From Desulfobulbus elongatus DSM 2908 (lineage in GTDB: Bacteria; Desulfobacterota; Desulfobulbia; Desulfobulbales; Desulfobulbaceae), in NCBI RefSeq assembly GCF_000621145.1, contig NZ_JHZB01000017.1, positions 34,941 through 98,940 on the forward strand: DNA of 64,000 bases, written 5' to 3'. The translations under genes and the position numbers were made by a program. Every line of letters starts with the position of its first letter. Positions within the stretch are counted from its first letter, which is position 1. The notes below the pieces were generated by a model. The model saw only the letters and a list, made by a program, of their open reading frames with translations, searched no databases and was not told the DNA's origin. Positions 29,043 through 37,808 of the stretch are shown here, piece after piece.

Positions 29043-29849
29043 ATGGAGTGCATGAAAGGCCATCTCAGGCGCCTCTGCCTGTTGCTTGCCGTGGTCGGCA
29101 TGGTGCTTTCCGGGACCAGTTTGGCCGAGGCCGCAGAACTCGGCGGTGAAGTGGGCTATGGCGAGGTTGCCGGCTCGGTTGATTTTCTCAGCGATGAAAG
29201 CTACGAGAAGCCGACGGGCGACGTGCAGGTGGCCGATCCCATCGAGCCTTTCAACCGGGCGATGTTCACGGTGAACGACAGGCTGTATCTCTGGGTGCTG
29301 GAGCCGGTGGCTACGGGGTACAGCAAGCTGTTGCCCGTTGATATCCGGGGATGCATCGGGAACTTTTTTTACAATCTCGGCGAGCCGGTTCGGTCGGCCA
29401 ATTGCCTTTTGCAGGGAAGATTCCGTGATGCCGGTCTGACCCTGGGACGTTTTCTCATCAACAGTATTTTCGGGGTGTTCGGCTTGGCTGATCCTGCCGG
29501 TGACGAATTCAGGATCGCGCCTATTTATGCCAGCTTTGGCGAAACCCTGTCGGTTTGGGGGGTGGGAGACGGTTTTTATCTGGTTGTCCCCCTGATCGGC
29601 CCTTCGACCGTGCGGGATTTTTCCGGTGTGGTGGTTGATGGAATCGCTTCGGCTTCCTATTCTCCCTGGAACGACGACACGCTCACCACGGCTACCGCCC
29701 AGGGGACCAGAACGATCAACCGCACCTCCCTGCATCTTGGCGAGTATGTGGAGATCAAATCCATGAGTTTTGACTCCTATGTGGCGTTCCGCAATGGCTA
29801 TTATCAGATGCGCAGCAAGCAGTACGATCACTCCAATCATTCAAAATAG
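29043..29849 (+). CDS. mlaA: Outer-membrane lipid asymmetry protein MlaA/VacJ
   Basis: The mature domain has the MlaA signature DPIEPFNRAMFTVND, then NFFYNLGEPVRSANCLLQG and GFYLVVPLIGPSTVRD. MlaA sits in the outer membrane and extracts misplaced phospholipids from its outer leaflet. The signal sequence ends in SLAEAAELGG and has no lipobox Cys, so this protein appears not to be a lipoprotein, unlike the E. coli protein. The ATG at 29043 is preferred because AAAGGA lies eight bases upstream; an ATG nine bases earlier is in frame. The protein has 268 residues. Confidence 0.88.
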   Translation: MECMKGHLRRLCLLLAVVGMVLSGTSLAEAAELGGEVGYGEVAGSVDFLSDESYEKPTGDVQVADPIEPFNRAMFTVNDRLYLWVLEPVATGYSKLLPVDIRGCIGNFFYNLGEPVRSANCLLQGRFRDAGLTLGRFLINSIFGVFGLADPAGDEFRIAPIYASFGETLSVWGVGDGFYLVVPLIGPSTVRDFSGVVVDGIASASYSPWNDDTLTTATAQGTRTINRTSLHLGEYVEIKSMSFDSYVAFRNGYYQMRSKQYDHSNHSK

Positions 29850-29900
29850 TCGATATATCAAAAAATAAACATGTGCATCCGGTTGGGTGCGTGGTGCAGT

Positions 29901-30536
29901 ATGCGACGCAGAAATTCAATCATCTCGTTTCTCTTCTCCTGTTTCATGGTTTTTGGGGCGGTGGTATGCAGCCAGACGACCGTTTCGGCGGCACCCGATC
30001 CCACCGAGCAACTCCGTCCTTTCCTCGACAAGGTGACCACAACCCTGTCTGATCCGGGACTGAAGCACATGCCTAGGCAGGAACAGAGCAACCGGATGAT
30101 CGGCGTGATCCGGGAACGGTTCGACTTCCGGGAGATGAGCAAGCGCGTGATCGGTCAGCAGTGGCGGAGTCTTTCGGAGAAGGAGCAGGCGGAATTCGAG
30201 GCCCTGTTCACCCAACTGTTGCAGTATGCCTATGTCGGCAAGATCGAGGACTATTCAGGGCAGCGCATCCAATATCTCCAGCAAAGAATCAGGGGAGAGC
30301 GGGCCGAAGTGCAGACCTTGCTGGTTGACGAAAACAAATCCATTCCCATCTCCTACATCATGCTGCTGCGGAACGATCAGTGGATGGCCTATGACATTGT
30401 GGTCGAAGGCGTGAGCCTCGTTCGCAACTATATGGAACAGTTCAGTGAAATTCTGCGCAAGGATGGCTACCCCGGCCTTGTTGCGCAGCTCAAGGAAAAG
30501 ATCGCCGACCTGGAGAAGAATATCAACAAGAGCTGA
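29901..30536 (+). CDS. mlaC: Periplasmic phospholipid-binding protein MlaC
   Basis: The 211-residue precursor has a signal peptide (MRRRNSIISFLFSCF, cleaved near VSAAP). The mature part is an ABC-type toluene tolerance (Ttg2D/MlaC) domain with ERFDFREMSKRVIGQQWRSL and KIEDYSGQRIQYL. MlaC ferries phospholipid between MlaA and MlaD in the periplasm. An ATG 30 bases upstream is also possible. It ends the operon, 52 bases after mlaA, and is followed by about 200 bases without a gene before yceD. Confidence 0.88.
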   Translation: MRRRNSIISFLFSCFMVFGAVVCSQTTVSAAPDPTEQLRPFLDKVTTTLSDPGLKHMPRQEQSNRMIGVIRERFDFREMSKRVIGQQWRSLSEKEQAEFEALFTQLLQYAYVGKIEDYSGQRIQYLQQRIRGERAEVQTLLVDENKSIPISYIMLLRNDQWMAYDIVVEGVSLVRNYMEQFSEILRKDGYPGLVAQLKEKIADLEKNINKS

Positions 30537-30741
30537 CGGTACGCCCCGTCTGCCGGCGTTCTTCCCCTCATTATTTTTTTCTCGCTATTTTCGCCTGTTA
30601 TACCGAATTGACGCAGGGTGTGTCCGCTGGTTTTTCCCGGATACTCCCTGTTTTTCTTTTTGCTTGGCGGATGGTATTTTTTTTTGTATATTTTTCCGCT
30701 TGCTCGGAAAAGCTGGGTTTGGTTGGCGAGGCTTGGTGGCG

Positions 30742-31260
30742 ATGCTGGTTCGATTCAATGAAATATCTCCCCACGGCAGTCAGTATGACATCCGGAAGAT
30801 CGATGGAATCGAAGGCTCGGCCGGCTTGGTCCTGTGTGGCTCGCTGGACGTCCGTTGTTCCCTTACCCGTAAGGGCGACGCCAAGGTCGAGCTGCAAGGC
30901 TGGCTGAAAGCTACTCTGCTCCTGGAGTGTGACCGCTGTCTGGCGTCGTATCGACGCGAGGTGGATACGGCCCTGCAGATGCTGTTCGAGGTGGAAACCG
31001 GCGCTTCTTGGCAAGTGAAGGATCTGGACTACAGAATACCCGATCTGGATACAATCGTATTGGATGCACCGGTCATCGATCTCGATGATGTCATCCGGCA
31101 GCAGTTGTATCTTGCGCTTCCCATGAAAAGCCTCTGTTCGGACCAGTGCAGGGGTATCTGTTCCCGTTGCGGCGCAAACCGCAACCATGGTCCATGCGGA
31201 TGTGCCGACGAGCACGAGAATTCGCCCTTTGCGGTTCTTGCGCAATTAAAAAAAGAGTAA
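30742..31260 (+). CDS. DUF177 protein, YceD family
   Basis: The 172-residue protein matches the YceD family that precedes rpmF in many bacteria and is thought to act in 23S rRNA accumulation or ribosome assembly. Conserved Cys pairs are visible, LLLECDRCLASYRREV and CRGICSRCGANRN, which suggest a zinc site. The start MLVRFNEIS is chosen because the domain begins there; the frame is open upstream through mlaC. It is followed 75 bases later by rpmF and leads into the fatty-acid synthesis genes, the classic yceD-rpmF-plsX-fabH order. Confidence 0.88.
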   Translation: MLVRFNEISPHGSQYDIRKIDGIEGSAGLVLCGSLDVRCSLTRKGDAKVELQGWLKATLLLECDRCLASYRREVDTALQMLFEVETGASWQVKDLDYRIPDLDTIVLDAPVIDLDDVIRQQLYLALPMKSLCSDQCRGICSRCGANRNHGPCGCADEHENSPFAVLAQLKKE

Positions 31261-31335
31261 AAGATCTCCGACGGATGCCCGTTTTCATCAAGGGAAAACC
31301 GGTTGTGGGCGTCCCCGGATCAATGGAGGAATACA

Positions 31336-31524
31336 ATGGCTCTACCGAAACGCAGACATTCCCATTCACGAACCAGACTTCGCCGGGCACACGATGCCCT
31401 GACCAAGCCGAGCGTCGGACGATGCCCCGAATGCGGGGAACCCAAGATGCGCCATCAACTGTGCGGTGGCTGCGGTATGTACAAAGGGCGGAGCGTCCTC
31501 AGTCTTGAGGAAGATCTGAATTAG
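31336..31524 (+). CDS. rpmF: 50S ribosomal protein L32
   Basis: This 62-residue ribosomal protein begins MALPKRRHSHSRTRLRRAHD and contains the zinc-binding CPECGE and CGGCGMYKG pairs, so it is the zinc-containing (C+) form of L32. GGAGG lies seven bases before the ATG. It sits between yceD and plsX, in an operon order shared by many bacteria. Confidence 0.96.
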   Translation: MALPKRRHSHSRTRLRRAHDALTKPSVGRCPECGEPKMRHQLCGGCGMYKGRSVLSLEEDLN

Positions 31525-31532
31525 GCGCCGTT

Positions 31533-32543
31533 GTGAGGATAGCCCTTGACGCCATGGGTGGCGACCGGGGGCCGGAGATGGCGATCCAAGGCGCCCTTGC
31601 CGCGGTTCGGGAGAGAAGCGATCTCCACGTCATCTTGCTGGGACCCCGTACTCTGTTGGAACAACAAGTTGCTGACCATTCGTCAGGCCAGGGTGGCCTT
31701 CTGGAGCGGGTAACCATTCACCACGCCCCGGAAGTCATCACCATGGACGACTCTCCGGTCGAGGCGGTCCGCAAAAAGAAGGAAGCGACCATCATGGTCG
31801 GTTTCGATCTCGTGAAAAGCGGGGAAGCCGCCGCCGTGGTTTCGGCCGGCAATTCCGGCGCCACCATGGCCGCGGCGATCAGAAAACTCGGTCGCCTGCC
31901 CGGGATCTCCCGGCCGGGCATCGCCAGTTTTTTCCCAACGGTGAAGAGACCGGTGATGCTGATGGATATCGGGGCCAATGTCGATTGCCGGCCCCAGCAT
32001 CTCTATCAGTTTGCCGTCATGGCCTCCTCCTGTTCCCGTTTGCTGCTCAATTACGATCGCCCCCGCGTCGGCTTGCTGAGCATTGGCGAGGAAACCGGCA
32101 AAGGCAATGCCCTGGTCAAGGAAACCTATGACCTGCTGAAGCGGAGTCCGCTCAATTTCATCGGCAATGTCGAAGGCCGGGATGTGTACAAGGGCGACGT
32201 CGATGTCATTGTCTGCGACGGCTTCGTCGGCAATATCTCCCTGAAGATCAGTGAAGGGCTGGCCGAGGCGGCCATGCAGATGCTGAAGCGCGAGATCATG
32301 AAGACCTGGCGCGCCAAAATCGGGTATCTGCTGATCCGCGAAGCCTTTGCCGGATTCAAGAAACAGGTGGATTACGCCGAATACGGCGGTGCCCCGCTTC
32401 TGGGCATCGACGGCACAGGCATTATCTGCCACGGCGCCTCCAATGCCACCGCCATTCGCAACGCCATCGAGGTTGCCGCCAGCATGGTGCGCAACCGTGT
32501 CAACGAGGCCATCGTACAGACCCTCGGCGAATACGCCGCCTGA
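31533..32543 (+). CDS. plsX: Phosphate acyltransferase PlsX
   Basis: The 336-residue enzyme makes acyl-phosphate from acyl-ACP, the first step of phosphatidic acid synthesis in most bacteria. VRIALDAMGGDRGPEM opens the protein, SAGNSGATMAAA and GASNATAIRNAI are characteristic, and DVIVCDGFVGNISLK follows in the core. The start is GTG, eight bases after the rpmF stop. It shares the operon with fabH 15 bases downstream. Confidence 0.95.
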   Translation: MRIALDAMGGDRGPEMAIQGALAAVRERSDLHVILLGPRTLLEQQVADHSSGQGGLLERVTIHHAPEVITMDDSPVEAVRKKKEATIMVGFDLVKSGEAAAVVSAGNSGATMAAAIRKLGRLPGISRPGIASFFPTVKRPVMLMDIGANVDCRPQHLYQFAVMASSCSRLLLNYDRPRVGLLSIGEETGKGNALVKETYDLLKRSPLNFIGNVEGRDVYKGDVDVIVCDGFVGNISLKISEGLAEAAMQMLKREIMKTWRAKIGYLLIREAFAGFKKQVDYAEYGGAPLLGIDGTGIICHGASNATAIRNAIEVAASMVRNRVNEAIVQTLGEYAA

Positions 32544-32558
32544 CAACAGGTTGTTTTC

Positions 32559-33536
32559 ATGATAAAAGCAGTTATTCTCGGCACCGGATCCTGTCTGCCG
32601 GAGAAAACACTCTCCAATGCCGACCTGGAACGGATAGTCGAAACCTCCGATGAATGGATCACCTCGCGCACCGGCATCCGCAACCGGAGAGTCGCCGGTC
32701 GCGATGAACAGAACTATCAGCTGGCGACCAAGGCGGCGCGTCGCGCCCTGGCGGTGACCGGCATCGAACCGGAAGAGCTGGATCTGATCGTGGTCGCGAC
32801 CATTTCGCCGCACATGATCATGCCGTCCACCGCCTGTTTCGTGCAGGCCGAACTGGGCGCGGTCAACGCCTTTGCCTACGATATCAGTGCCGCCTGCGCG
32901 GGGTTCACCTATGGCCTCGACCTGGCGAGCAACTATATCCGGAACCGCCCGGACATGAAGATCCTGCTGATCGGCGCGGAAACGCTTTCCGCCCGGGTGA
33001 ACTGGGAGGACCGGAACACCTGCGTGCTGTTCGGCGATGGAGCGGGCGCGGTGATCGTTGCCGGCAGCAACGACGGCAGAGGGGTGTTCGGCAGCAATCT
33101 GCGCGCCGACGGCAAGCTGTGGAACCTGCTCTACATGGACAGTCCGGAGAGCTACAATCCGGACCTGCGGCGGGACGAATGGCAGGGGCCGTTTATCCGC
33201 ATGAACGGCAGCGACATCTTCAAGCATGCGGTGCGACTGATGGAAGACGCAGTGACCAGCCTGTTGCGGCAGCACGATCTCACCATCGACGACGTCGACC
33301 TGATGATTCCCCATCAGGCCAATATCCGTATCCTCAAAAATTTGCGCGAACGGCTGGGGATCCCCGAGGAGCGGGTGTTCGTCAATCTCAGCCAGTACGG
33401 CAACACCTCTGCCGCCAGCATTCCCATTGCCCTGGACGAGGCGCACAGGCAGGGACGGATGGCCCGCGGGGATATTGTGCTGTTGTGTACCTTTGGCGGT
33501 GGCCTCACCTGGGGTTCGCTGCTCATGCGTTGGTAA
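32559..33536 (+). CDS. fabH: 3-oxoacyl-ACP synthase III (FabH)
   Basis: The 325-residue condensing enzyme starts fatty-acid synthesis by joining an acyl-CoA, normally acetyl-CoA, to malonyl-ACP. The Cys-His-Asn triad is visible: Cys113 in ISAACAGFTYGLD, His near 250 in MIPHQANIRI and Asn near 280 in YGNTSAAS. The N-terminal WITSRTGIRNRRVA is also typical. It is followed 28 bases later by an acyl-CoA dehydrogenase gene rather than fabD. Confidence 0.95.
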   Translation: MIKAVILGTGSCLPEKTLSNADLERIVETSDEWITSRTGIRNRRVAGRDEQNYQLATKAARRALAVTGIEPEELDLIVVATISPHMIMPSTACFVQAELGAVNAFAYDISAACAGFTYGLDLASNYIRNRPDMKILLIGAETLSARVNWEDRNTCVLFGDGAGAVIVAGSNDGRGVFGSNLRADGKLWNLLYMDSPESYNPDLRRDEWQGPFIRMNGSDIFKHAVRLMEDAVTSLLRQHDLTIDDVDLMIPHQANIRILKNLRERLGIPEERVFVNLSQYGNTSAASIPIALDEAHRQGRMARGDIVLLCTFGGGLTWGSLLMRW

Positions 33537-33564
33537 GAGACGGAAGAGACGAAGGAGCATACTT

Positions 33565-34713
33565 GTGGATTATTTTTTCACTGAGCAACAACAGATGATC
33601 ATCGACACCGCCCGGGAGATCACCAATGAGAAGATCATTCCGGTGCGGGCCGAACTTGACGAAAAAAATCAGTTTCCCCGGGAGATCCTCGAGGATATCG
33701 CCAAGGCCGATCTGTTCAGTATTTTCGTGCCCGAGGAATACGGCGGCTTGGGCGGCGGCTGTTTCGAGATCGTGCTGGCCATGGAAGAGTTGGCCCGCGG
33801 CTGTGTCGGCGTGGCCACCAGTTTCGCCGCCAGCGCCCTGGGCATCTTTCCGGTGATGATCGCCGGCAGCGACGAGCAGAAAGAGAAATACCTGCCGGAT
33901 ATCGCCAGTGGCAGCCGCTGGGCCGCCTTCGGCTTGACCGAGGCCAACGCCGGCAGCGACGCGTCGGGCATCCGGACCACCGCCGTGGAGGACGGCGATT
34001 TCTGGGTGCTGAACGGCACCAAGCAATGGATCACCAACGGCGGCGAGTCGCAGATCTACAGCATCGTCGCCCTGACCGATCCCAGCAAGGGCCCGCGCGG
34101 CGCCTCCATTTTCGTGGTCGAGGACGGCGATCCCGGTTTTTCCTATGGCAAGAAGGAAGACAAGATGGGCATCCGCTCATCCGCCACCCGGGAACTGGTC
34201 ATGAAGGATTGCCGCATCCCTAAGGACAGGCTGGTGGGGCGGCGGGGAACCGGTTTCATCACGGTGATGAAAACCCTCGACATGTCCCGGCCCGGCATCG
34301 CCTCCCTGGGCATCGGTCTGGCCCAGGCCGCCCTGGACGAGGCGGTCACCTACGCCAAGCAGCGGGTCCAGTTCGGCAGGCCGATCATCTCCTTTCAGGC
34401 CGTGCAGCACATGCTGGCCGACATGGCCATCCAACTCGAAGCCGGCCGCGCCTTGGTCTATGCCGCCGCCAAACACATCGACAAACATCCCAAGGATATG
34501 TCCAAGGCCTCCTCCATGTGCAAGGTCTTCGCCACCGACATGGCCATGAAGGTGACCACCGATGCGGTCCAGGTGCTGGGCGGCTACGGCTACATGAAAG
34601 AGTACCCGGTGGAAAAAATGATGCGCGACGCCAAGATCCTTCAGATCTACGAGGGCACGAACCAGATTCAGCGCAACGTCGTCGGTCAGGAATTGAACAA
34701 AGAATACTCCTGA
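33565..34713 (+). CDS. Acyl-CoA dehydrogenase
   Basis: This 382-residue flavoenzyme has the normal length of the family. FAD-binding FGLTEANAGSDASGIRT and KQWITNGGESQIY are clear; the catalytic Glu is in IYEGTNQIQRNVVG near the C-terminus, as in short-chain acyl-CoA dehydrogenases. A GTG start with GAAGGAG seven bases upstream is well placed. It oxidises or, in reverse, reduces the alpha-beta bond of acyl-CoA with electrons passed to the ETF encoded just downstream. It stands between fabH and fabG, so a role as an enoyl reductase or a recycler of acyl-CoA is possible; see findings. Confidence 0.92.
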   Translation: MDYFFTEQQQMIIDTAREITNEKIIPVRAELDEKNQFPREILEDIAKADLFSIFVPEEYGGLGGGCFEIVLAMEELARGCVGVATSFAASALGIFPVMIAGSDEQKEKYLPDIASGSRWAAFGLTEANAGSDASGIRTTAVEDGDFWVLNGTKQWITNGGESQIYSIVALTDPSKGPRGASIFVVEDGDPGFSYGKKEDKMGIRSSATRELVMKDCRIPKDRLVGRRGTGFITVMKTLDMSRPGIASLGIGLAQAALDEAVTYAKQRVQFGRPIISFQAVQHMLADMAIQLEAGRALVYAAAKHIDKHPKDMSKASSMCKVFATDMAMKVTTDAVQVLGGYGYMKEYPVEKMMRDAKILQIYEGTNQIQRNVVGQELNKEYS

Positions 34714-34727
34714 AAGCTGGGCCGATC

Positions 34728-35507
34728 ATGAAAATATTTGTCTGCGTCAAGCAGGTCCCGGACGCCAAGGATGTCCGGCTCGACCCCAAGACCAACACCC
34801 TGGCGCGCGAAGGGGTGGAGTCGATCATGAATCCCTATGATCGTCATGCCCTGGAAGAGGCGGTGGCGATCAAGGAAAAGCAGGGCGGCACGGTGACGGT
34901 GGTCACCATGGGGCCGCCTCAGGCCGAGGCGGTGCTTCGCGAGGCCATCGCCTGCGGCGCCGATGAAGGGGTGCTGATTTCAGACCGCGCCTTTGCCGGC
35001 GCCGATACCTGGGCCACCTCCTACACTCTGGCCCGGGCCGTGGAGACCCTGGGCGGCTTTGACCTGATTTTGTGCGGCAAACAGGCCATCGATGGCGACA
35101 CCGCTCAGGTCGGCCCCGGTCTGGCCTGCCGGCTGCGCCTGCCGTACGCCGCCTGCGTCCAGAAAACCCGTCAGGTGACCGCCGAAACCATCGAGGTGGA
35201 GCGGATGATGGACGACGGCTATGATGTTCTCCGGCTGCCGCTGCCGGCCCTGCTGACCGTGGTCAAGGACATCAACGAGCCGCGGGTCGCTTCCCTCAAG
35301 GGCAAGATGAAGGCGAAGAAGGCGGAAATCCAGCAGTTCTCCGCCGCCGATATCGGTGCCGACCCGCAGTGCATCGGCCTAGCCGGATCGCCGACCCAGG
35401 TGGTGCGGGTCTTCTCGCCGGAACCTCGGGGCGACCGCAAGATCTTCTCCGGCAGTGTCGACGAGCAGGTCGATCAGCTGGTGGCCTGTCTCAAGGCGCA
35501 TCTCTAG
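34728..35507 (+). CDS. etfB: Electron transfer flavoprotein, beta subunit
   Basis: The 259-residue protein has MKIFVCVKQVPDAKDVRLD at its start, NPYDRHALEEAVAIKE, the AMP/FAD-binding CGKQAIDGDTAQVGP and the recognition segment LPLPALLTVVKDINEPR. This is a full EtfB. It partners with EtfA to carry electrons from, or to, the acyl-CoA dehydrogenase encoded 14 bases upstream. Whether it is a simple or a bifurcating ETF cannot be decided from motifs alone. Confidence 0.93.
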   Translation: MKIFVCVKQVPDAKDVRLDPKTNTLAREGVESIMNPYDRHALEEAVAIKEKQGGTVTVVTMGPPQAEAVLREAIACGADEGVLISDRAFAGADTWATSYTLARAVETLGGFDLILCGKQAIDGDTAQVGPGLACRLRLPYAACVQKTRQVTAETIEVERMMDDGYDVLRLPLPALLTVVKDINEPRVASLKGKMKAKKAEIQQFSAADIGADPQCIGLAGSPTQVVRVFSPEPRGDRKIFSGSVDEQVDQLVACLKAHL

Positions 35508-35546
35508 GCGGCAAAGCGTTTTTCCTCTCTTTACCGGAGTGTGTCC

Positions 35547-36737
35547 ATGCTGATAATCGACAGCGACAAATGTACCGCCTGCGGCGTGTGCGAGAGCAGT
35601 TGCGCCTTCGGAGCCATCAGCGTCCAGGCGGAATGCGCCGTGGTCAACGACTCGTGCACCTTGTGCGGCGCCTGCGTGGAGAATTGTCCCGAGCAGGCCC
35701 TGCGGATTGAAACCGCGGAAAAACGAGCACAGACCGATCTGGGTGAATATGCGGGCATCATGGTCTTTGCCGAATACCGCCACGGTGCGATCGCGCCGGT
35801 CAGTTACGAGCTGTTGGGCATCGGCCGCAAGCTGGCCGACCAGCGCGGCGTCGGGCTCAGCGCCGTCCTGCCCGGCGGCTCGGTGACCGACCTGGCCCAG
35901 AACCTGATCGCCGCCGGCGCCGATACCGTGCTCCTGGCCGAAGATCCGCTGCTGGAGCAGTTTCGCGAAGACCTGTATGCCGGGGTGCTGGAGCAGGTTA
36001 TCCGGGAACGCAAGCCGGAGGTGGTGCTGGCCGGTGCCACCGCCATCGGCCGTTCGGTCATCCCGTACGTGGCCACCGCCATCGGCGCCGGTCTGACCGC
36101 CGACTGCACTCGCCTGGAAATCCGTGCGGAGGACGGCATGCTGTTGCAGACCCGGCCGGCCTTCGGCGGCAACATCATGGCCACCATCGAATGTCCGCAG
36201 ACCCGGCCGCAGATGGCCACGGTCCGGCCCAAGGTCATGGCGCCCGCCGAGCCCGATCCTTCCCGGACGGGCGAGGTCATCCATATCCAGATGCCTCCGG
36301 AACTGCTCCGGTCCCGGACCGAGGTGCTCGAAACCGTGGTCAACACCGAGGATCAGGTCAATATCCAGGAGTTCGAGACCCTGGTCGCCGGCGGGCGCGG
36401 CCTGGATTCGGCCAAAGGGTTCGAGTTGATCCGGGAGCTCGCTGCTGAATTGGGCGGCGCGGTGGCCGCCTCCAGGGCGGCCGTCGATTCCGGCTGGATT
36501 CCCTATCCCCACCAGGTCGGCCAGACCGGCAAGACGGTCAGCCCCAAGTTGTACATCGCCTGCGGCATCTCCGGGGCGGTGCAGCATGCGGTGGGCATGC
36601 AGTCGGCCGAGATCGTGGTGGCCATCAACCGCGACAAGGATGCGCCCATTTTCGATATCGCCACCTATGGCGTGGTCGGCGACCTGTACGAGGTGGTGCC
36701 CCGTTTGATTCAACGTTTGCAGGAGATCAAGAAATGA
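35547..36737 (+). CDS. etfA: Electron transfer flavoprotein, alpha subunit with N-terminal two-[4Fe-4S] domain
   Basis: The 396-residue protein carries a ferredoxin-like extension of about 60 residues with two CxxCxxCxxxC motifs: Cys9, 12, 15, 19 and Cys37, 40, 43, 47. The usual EtfA follows, with the FAD-binding GQTGKTVSPKLYIACGISGA and AINRDKDAPIFDIATYGVVG. Such fusions are known in anaerobes (for example CarE of Acetobacterium), where the clusters link the flavin to ferredoxin. The ATG has GGAG seven bases upstream. Its stop overlaps the start of fabG by four bases, so it is translationally tied to fatty-acid synthesis genes. Confidence 0.93.
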   Translation: MLIIDSDKCTACGVCESSCAFGAISVQAECAVVNDSCTLCGACVENCPEQALRIETAEKRAQTDLGEYAGIMVFAEYRHGAIAPVSYELLGIGRKLADQRGVGLSAVLPGGSVTDLAQNLIAAGADTVLLAEDPLLEQFREDLYAGVLEQVIRERKPEVVLAGATAIGRSVIPYVATAIGAGLTADCTRLEIRAEDGMLLQTRPAFGGNIMATIECPQTRPQMATVRPKVMAPAEPDPSRTGEVIHIQMPPELLRSRTEVLETVVNTEDQVNIQEFETLVAGGRGLDSAKGFELIRELAAELGGAVAASRAAVDSGWIPYPHQVGQTGKTVSPKLYIACGISGAVQHAVGMQSAEIVVAINRDKDAPIFDIATYGVVGDLYEVVPRLIQRLQEIKK

Positions 36738-37483
36738 CGATGGACGGGAAAATTGCCATGGTCACCGGCGGCAGCCGGGGGATCGGCCGGGCCATCTGCG
36801 TGCGGCTGGCCGCCATGGGCGCCACGGTCGGCGTGAATTATGTGGCCAATCCGGCCGCAGCCGAGGAAACCCTGCGCCAGATCGAAGCCGCCGGCGGCAA
36901 GGGGTTCACCGTCCGGTTCAACGTGGCCGACGCCGAAGCTGTCCAAGAGGGCATCAAGGAAATCATCGCTACCCACGGCCAGATCGACATTCTCGTCAAC
37001 AACGCGGGCATCACCCGCGACGGCCTGGTGGCGCGCATGAAAGACGAGGAATGGGACAGCGTCCTCGATACCAATTTGAAGGGCGCGTTCCTCTGCAGCA
37101 AGGCCGTGATGCGCACCATGATGAAGAAACGGTGGGGCCGGATCATCAGCATCTCGTCGGTGGTCGGTTTTGTCGGGAACAGCGGCCAGGTCAACTACGC
37201 CGCGGCCAAAGCAGGTCTGACCGGCCTGACCAAGTCGCTGGCGCGGGAGCTGGCCGGACGGAACATTACCGTCAACTGCGTCGCTCCCGGATATATCGTC
37301 ACCGACATGACCGATGGCCTCAGCGAAGACGTCCAGGAGGCGCTCAAGGCGCAGATCCCCTTGGGGACCCTGGGCACGCCGGAGGATGTGGCCGCTGCGG
37401 TGGCCTTTCTGGCGTCGTCTGACGGCAACTACGTTACCGGTCAGACCCTGCATGTCAATGGCGGCATGTACATGGGCCATTGA
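36734..37483 (+). CDS. fabG: 3-oxoacyl-ACP reductase (FabG)
   Basis: The 249-residue short-chain dehydrogenase has the NADPH motif TGGSRGIG at 11-18, NNAG at 89-92 and the catalytic Ser142-Tyr155-Lys159 set ([19 protein letters not shown]). NVADAEAV and [10 protein letters not shown] are typical of FabG. It reduces 3-oxoacyl-ACP in each elongation round. It overlaps etfA and is followed 77 bases later by acpP, with a hairpin in between. The fabH-to-fabG interval holds the acyl-CoA dehydrogenase and ETF genes instead of fabD. Confidence 0.93.
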   Translation: MTMDGKIAMVTGGSRGIGRAICVRLAAMGATVGVNYVANPAAAEETLRQIEAAGGKGFTVRFNVADAEAVQEGIKEIIATHGQIDILVNNAGITRDGLVARMKDEEWDSVLDTNLKGAFLCSKAVMRTMMKKRWGRIISISSVVGFVGNSGQVNYAAAKAGLTGLTKSLARELAGRNITVNCVAPGYIVTDMTDGLSEDVQEALKAQIPLGTLGTPEDVAAAVAFLASSDGNYVTGQTLHVNGGMYMGH

Positions 37484-37489
37484 CAAAGG

Positions 37490-37524
37490 ATGCCCGAGTA
37501 TCTACATATTCGGGCATTGTTTTG
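37490..37524 (+). terminator. Attenuating terminator-like hairpin between fabG and acpP
   Basis: TGCCCGA (37491-37497) pairs with TCGGGCA (37510-37516) around a 12-base loop, followed by TTGTTTT. It may partly end transcription upstream of acpP, which in many bacteria is made at a higher level from its own promoter. Confidence 0.6.
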
Positions 37525-37560
37525 TCCAAAAAACAACAAGACTACATGAGGAGAAGAACA

Positions 37561-37794
37561 ATGGCTGTTGAAGATAAAATGATTGATATCATCGTCGAGC
37601 AACTCAGTGTTGATCGCGACAAGGTCGTGCCGGGTGCCTCGTTTGTCGACGATCTCGGCGCCGATTCGCTGGACCTGGTCGAACTGATCATGGCCATGGA
37701 AGAGGAATTCGATGTCGAGATTCCCGACGAAGAGGCGGAGAAGATCGTCACCGTGCAGAACGCCATCGATTTCGTCAACAAAATCCAGGGCTGA
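37561..37794 (+). CDS. acpP: Acyl carrier protein
   Basis: At 77 residues this is a standard acidic ACP. The 4'-phosphopantetheine attachment site is Ser36 in the DSL motif ([11 protein letters not shown]), followed by [20 protein letters not shown] lies nine bases before the ATG. It carries the growing acyl chain for FabH, FabG and FabF encoded in the same cluster, and the fabF GTG start is 14 bases downstream. Confidence 0.97.
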   Translation: MAVEDKMIDIIVEQLSVDRDKVVPGASFVDDLGADSLDLVELIMAMEEEFDVEIPDEEAEKIVTVQNAIDFVNKIQG

Positions 37795-37808
37795 AACGAG
37801 GCAAGAGC

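Noticed and set aside
31683..33560. 625-codon minus-strand open frame opposite plsX and fabH
   Set aside because: Shadow of two textbook enzymes; composition is typical of antisense GC-rich frames.
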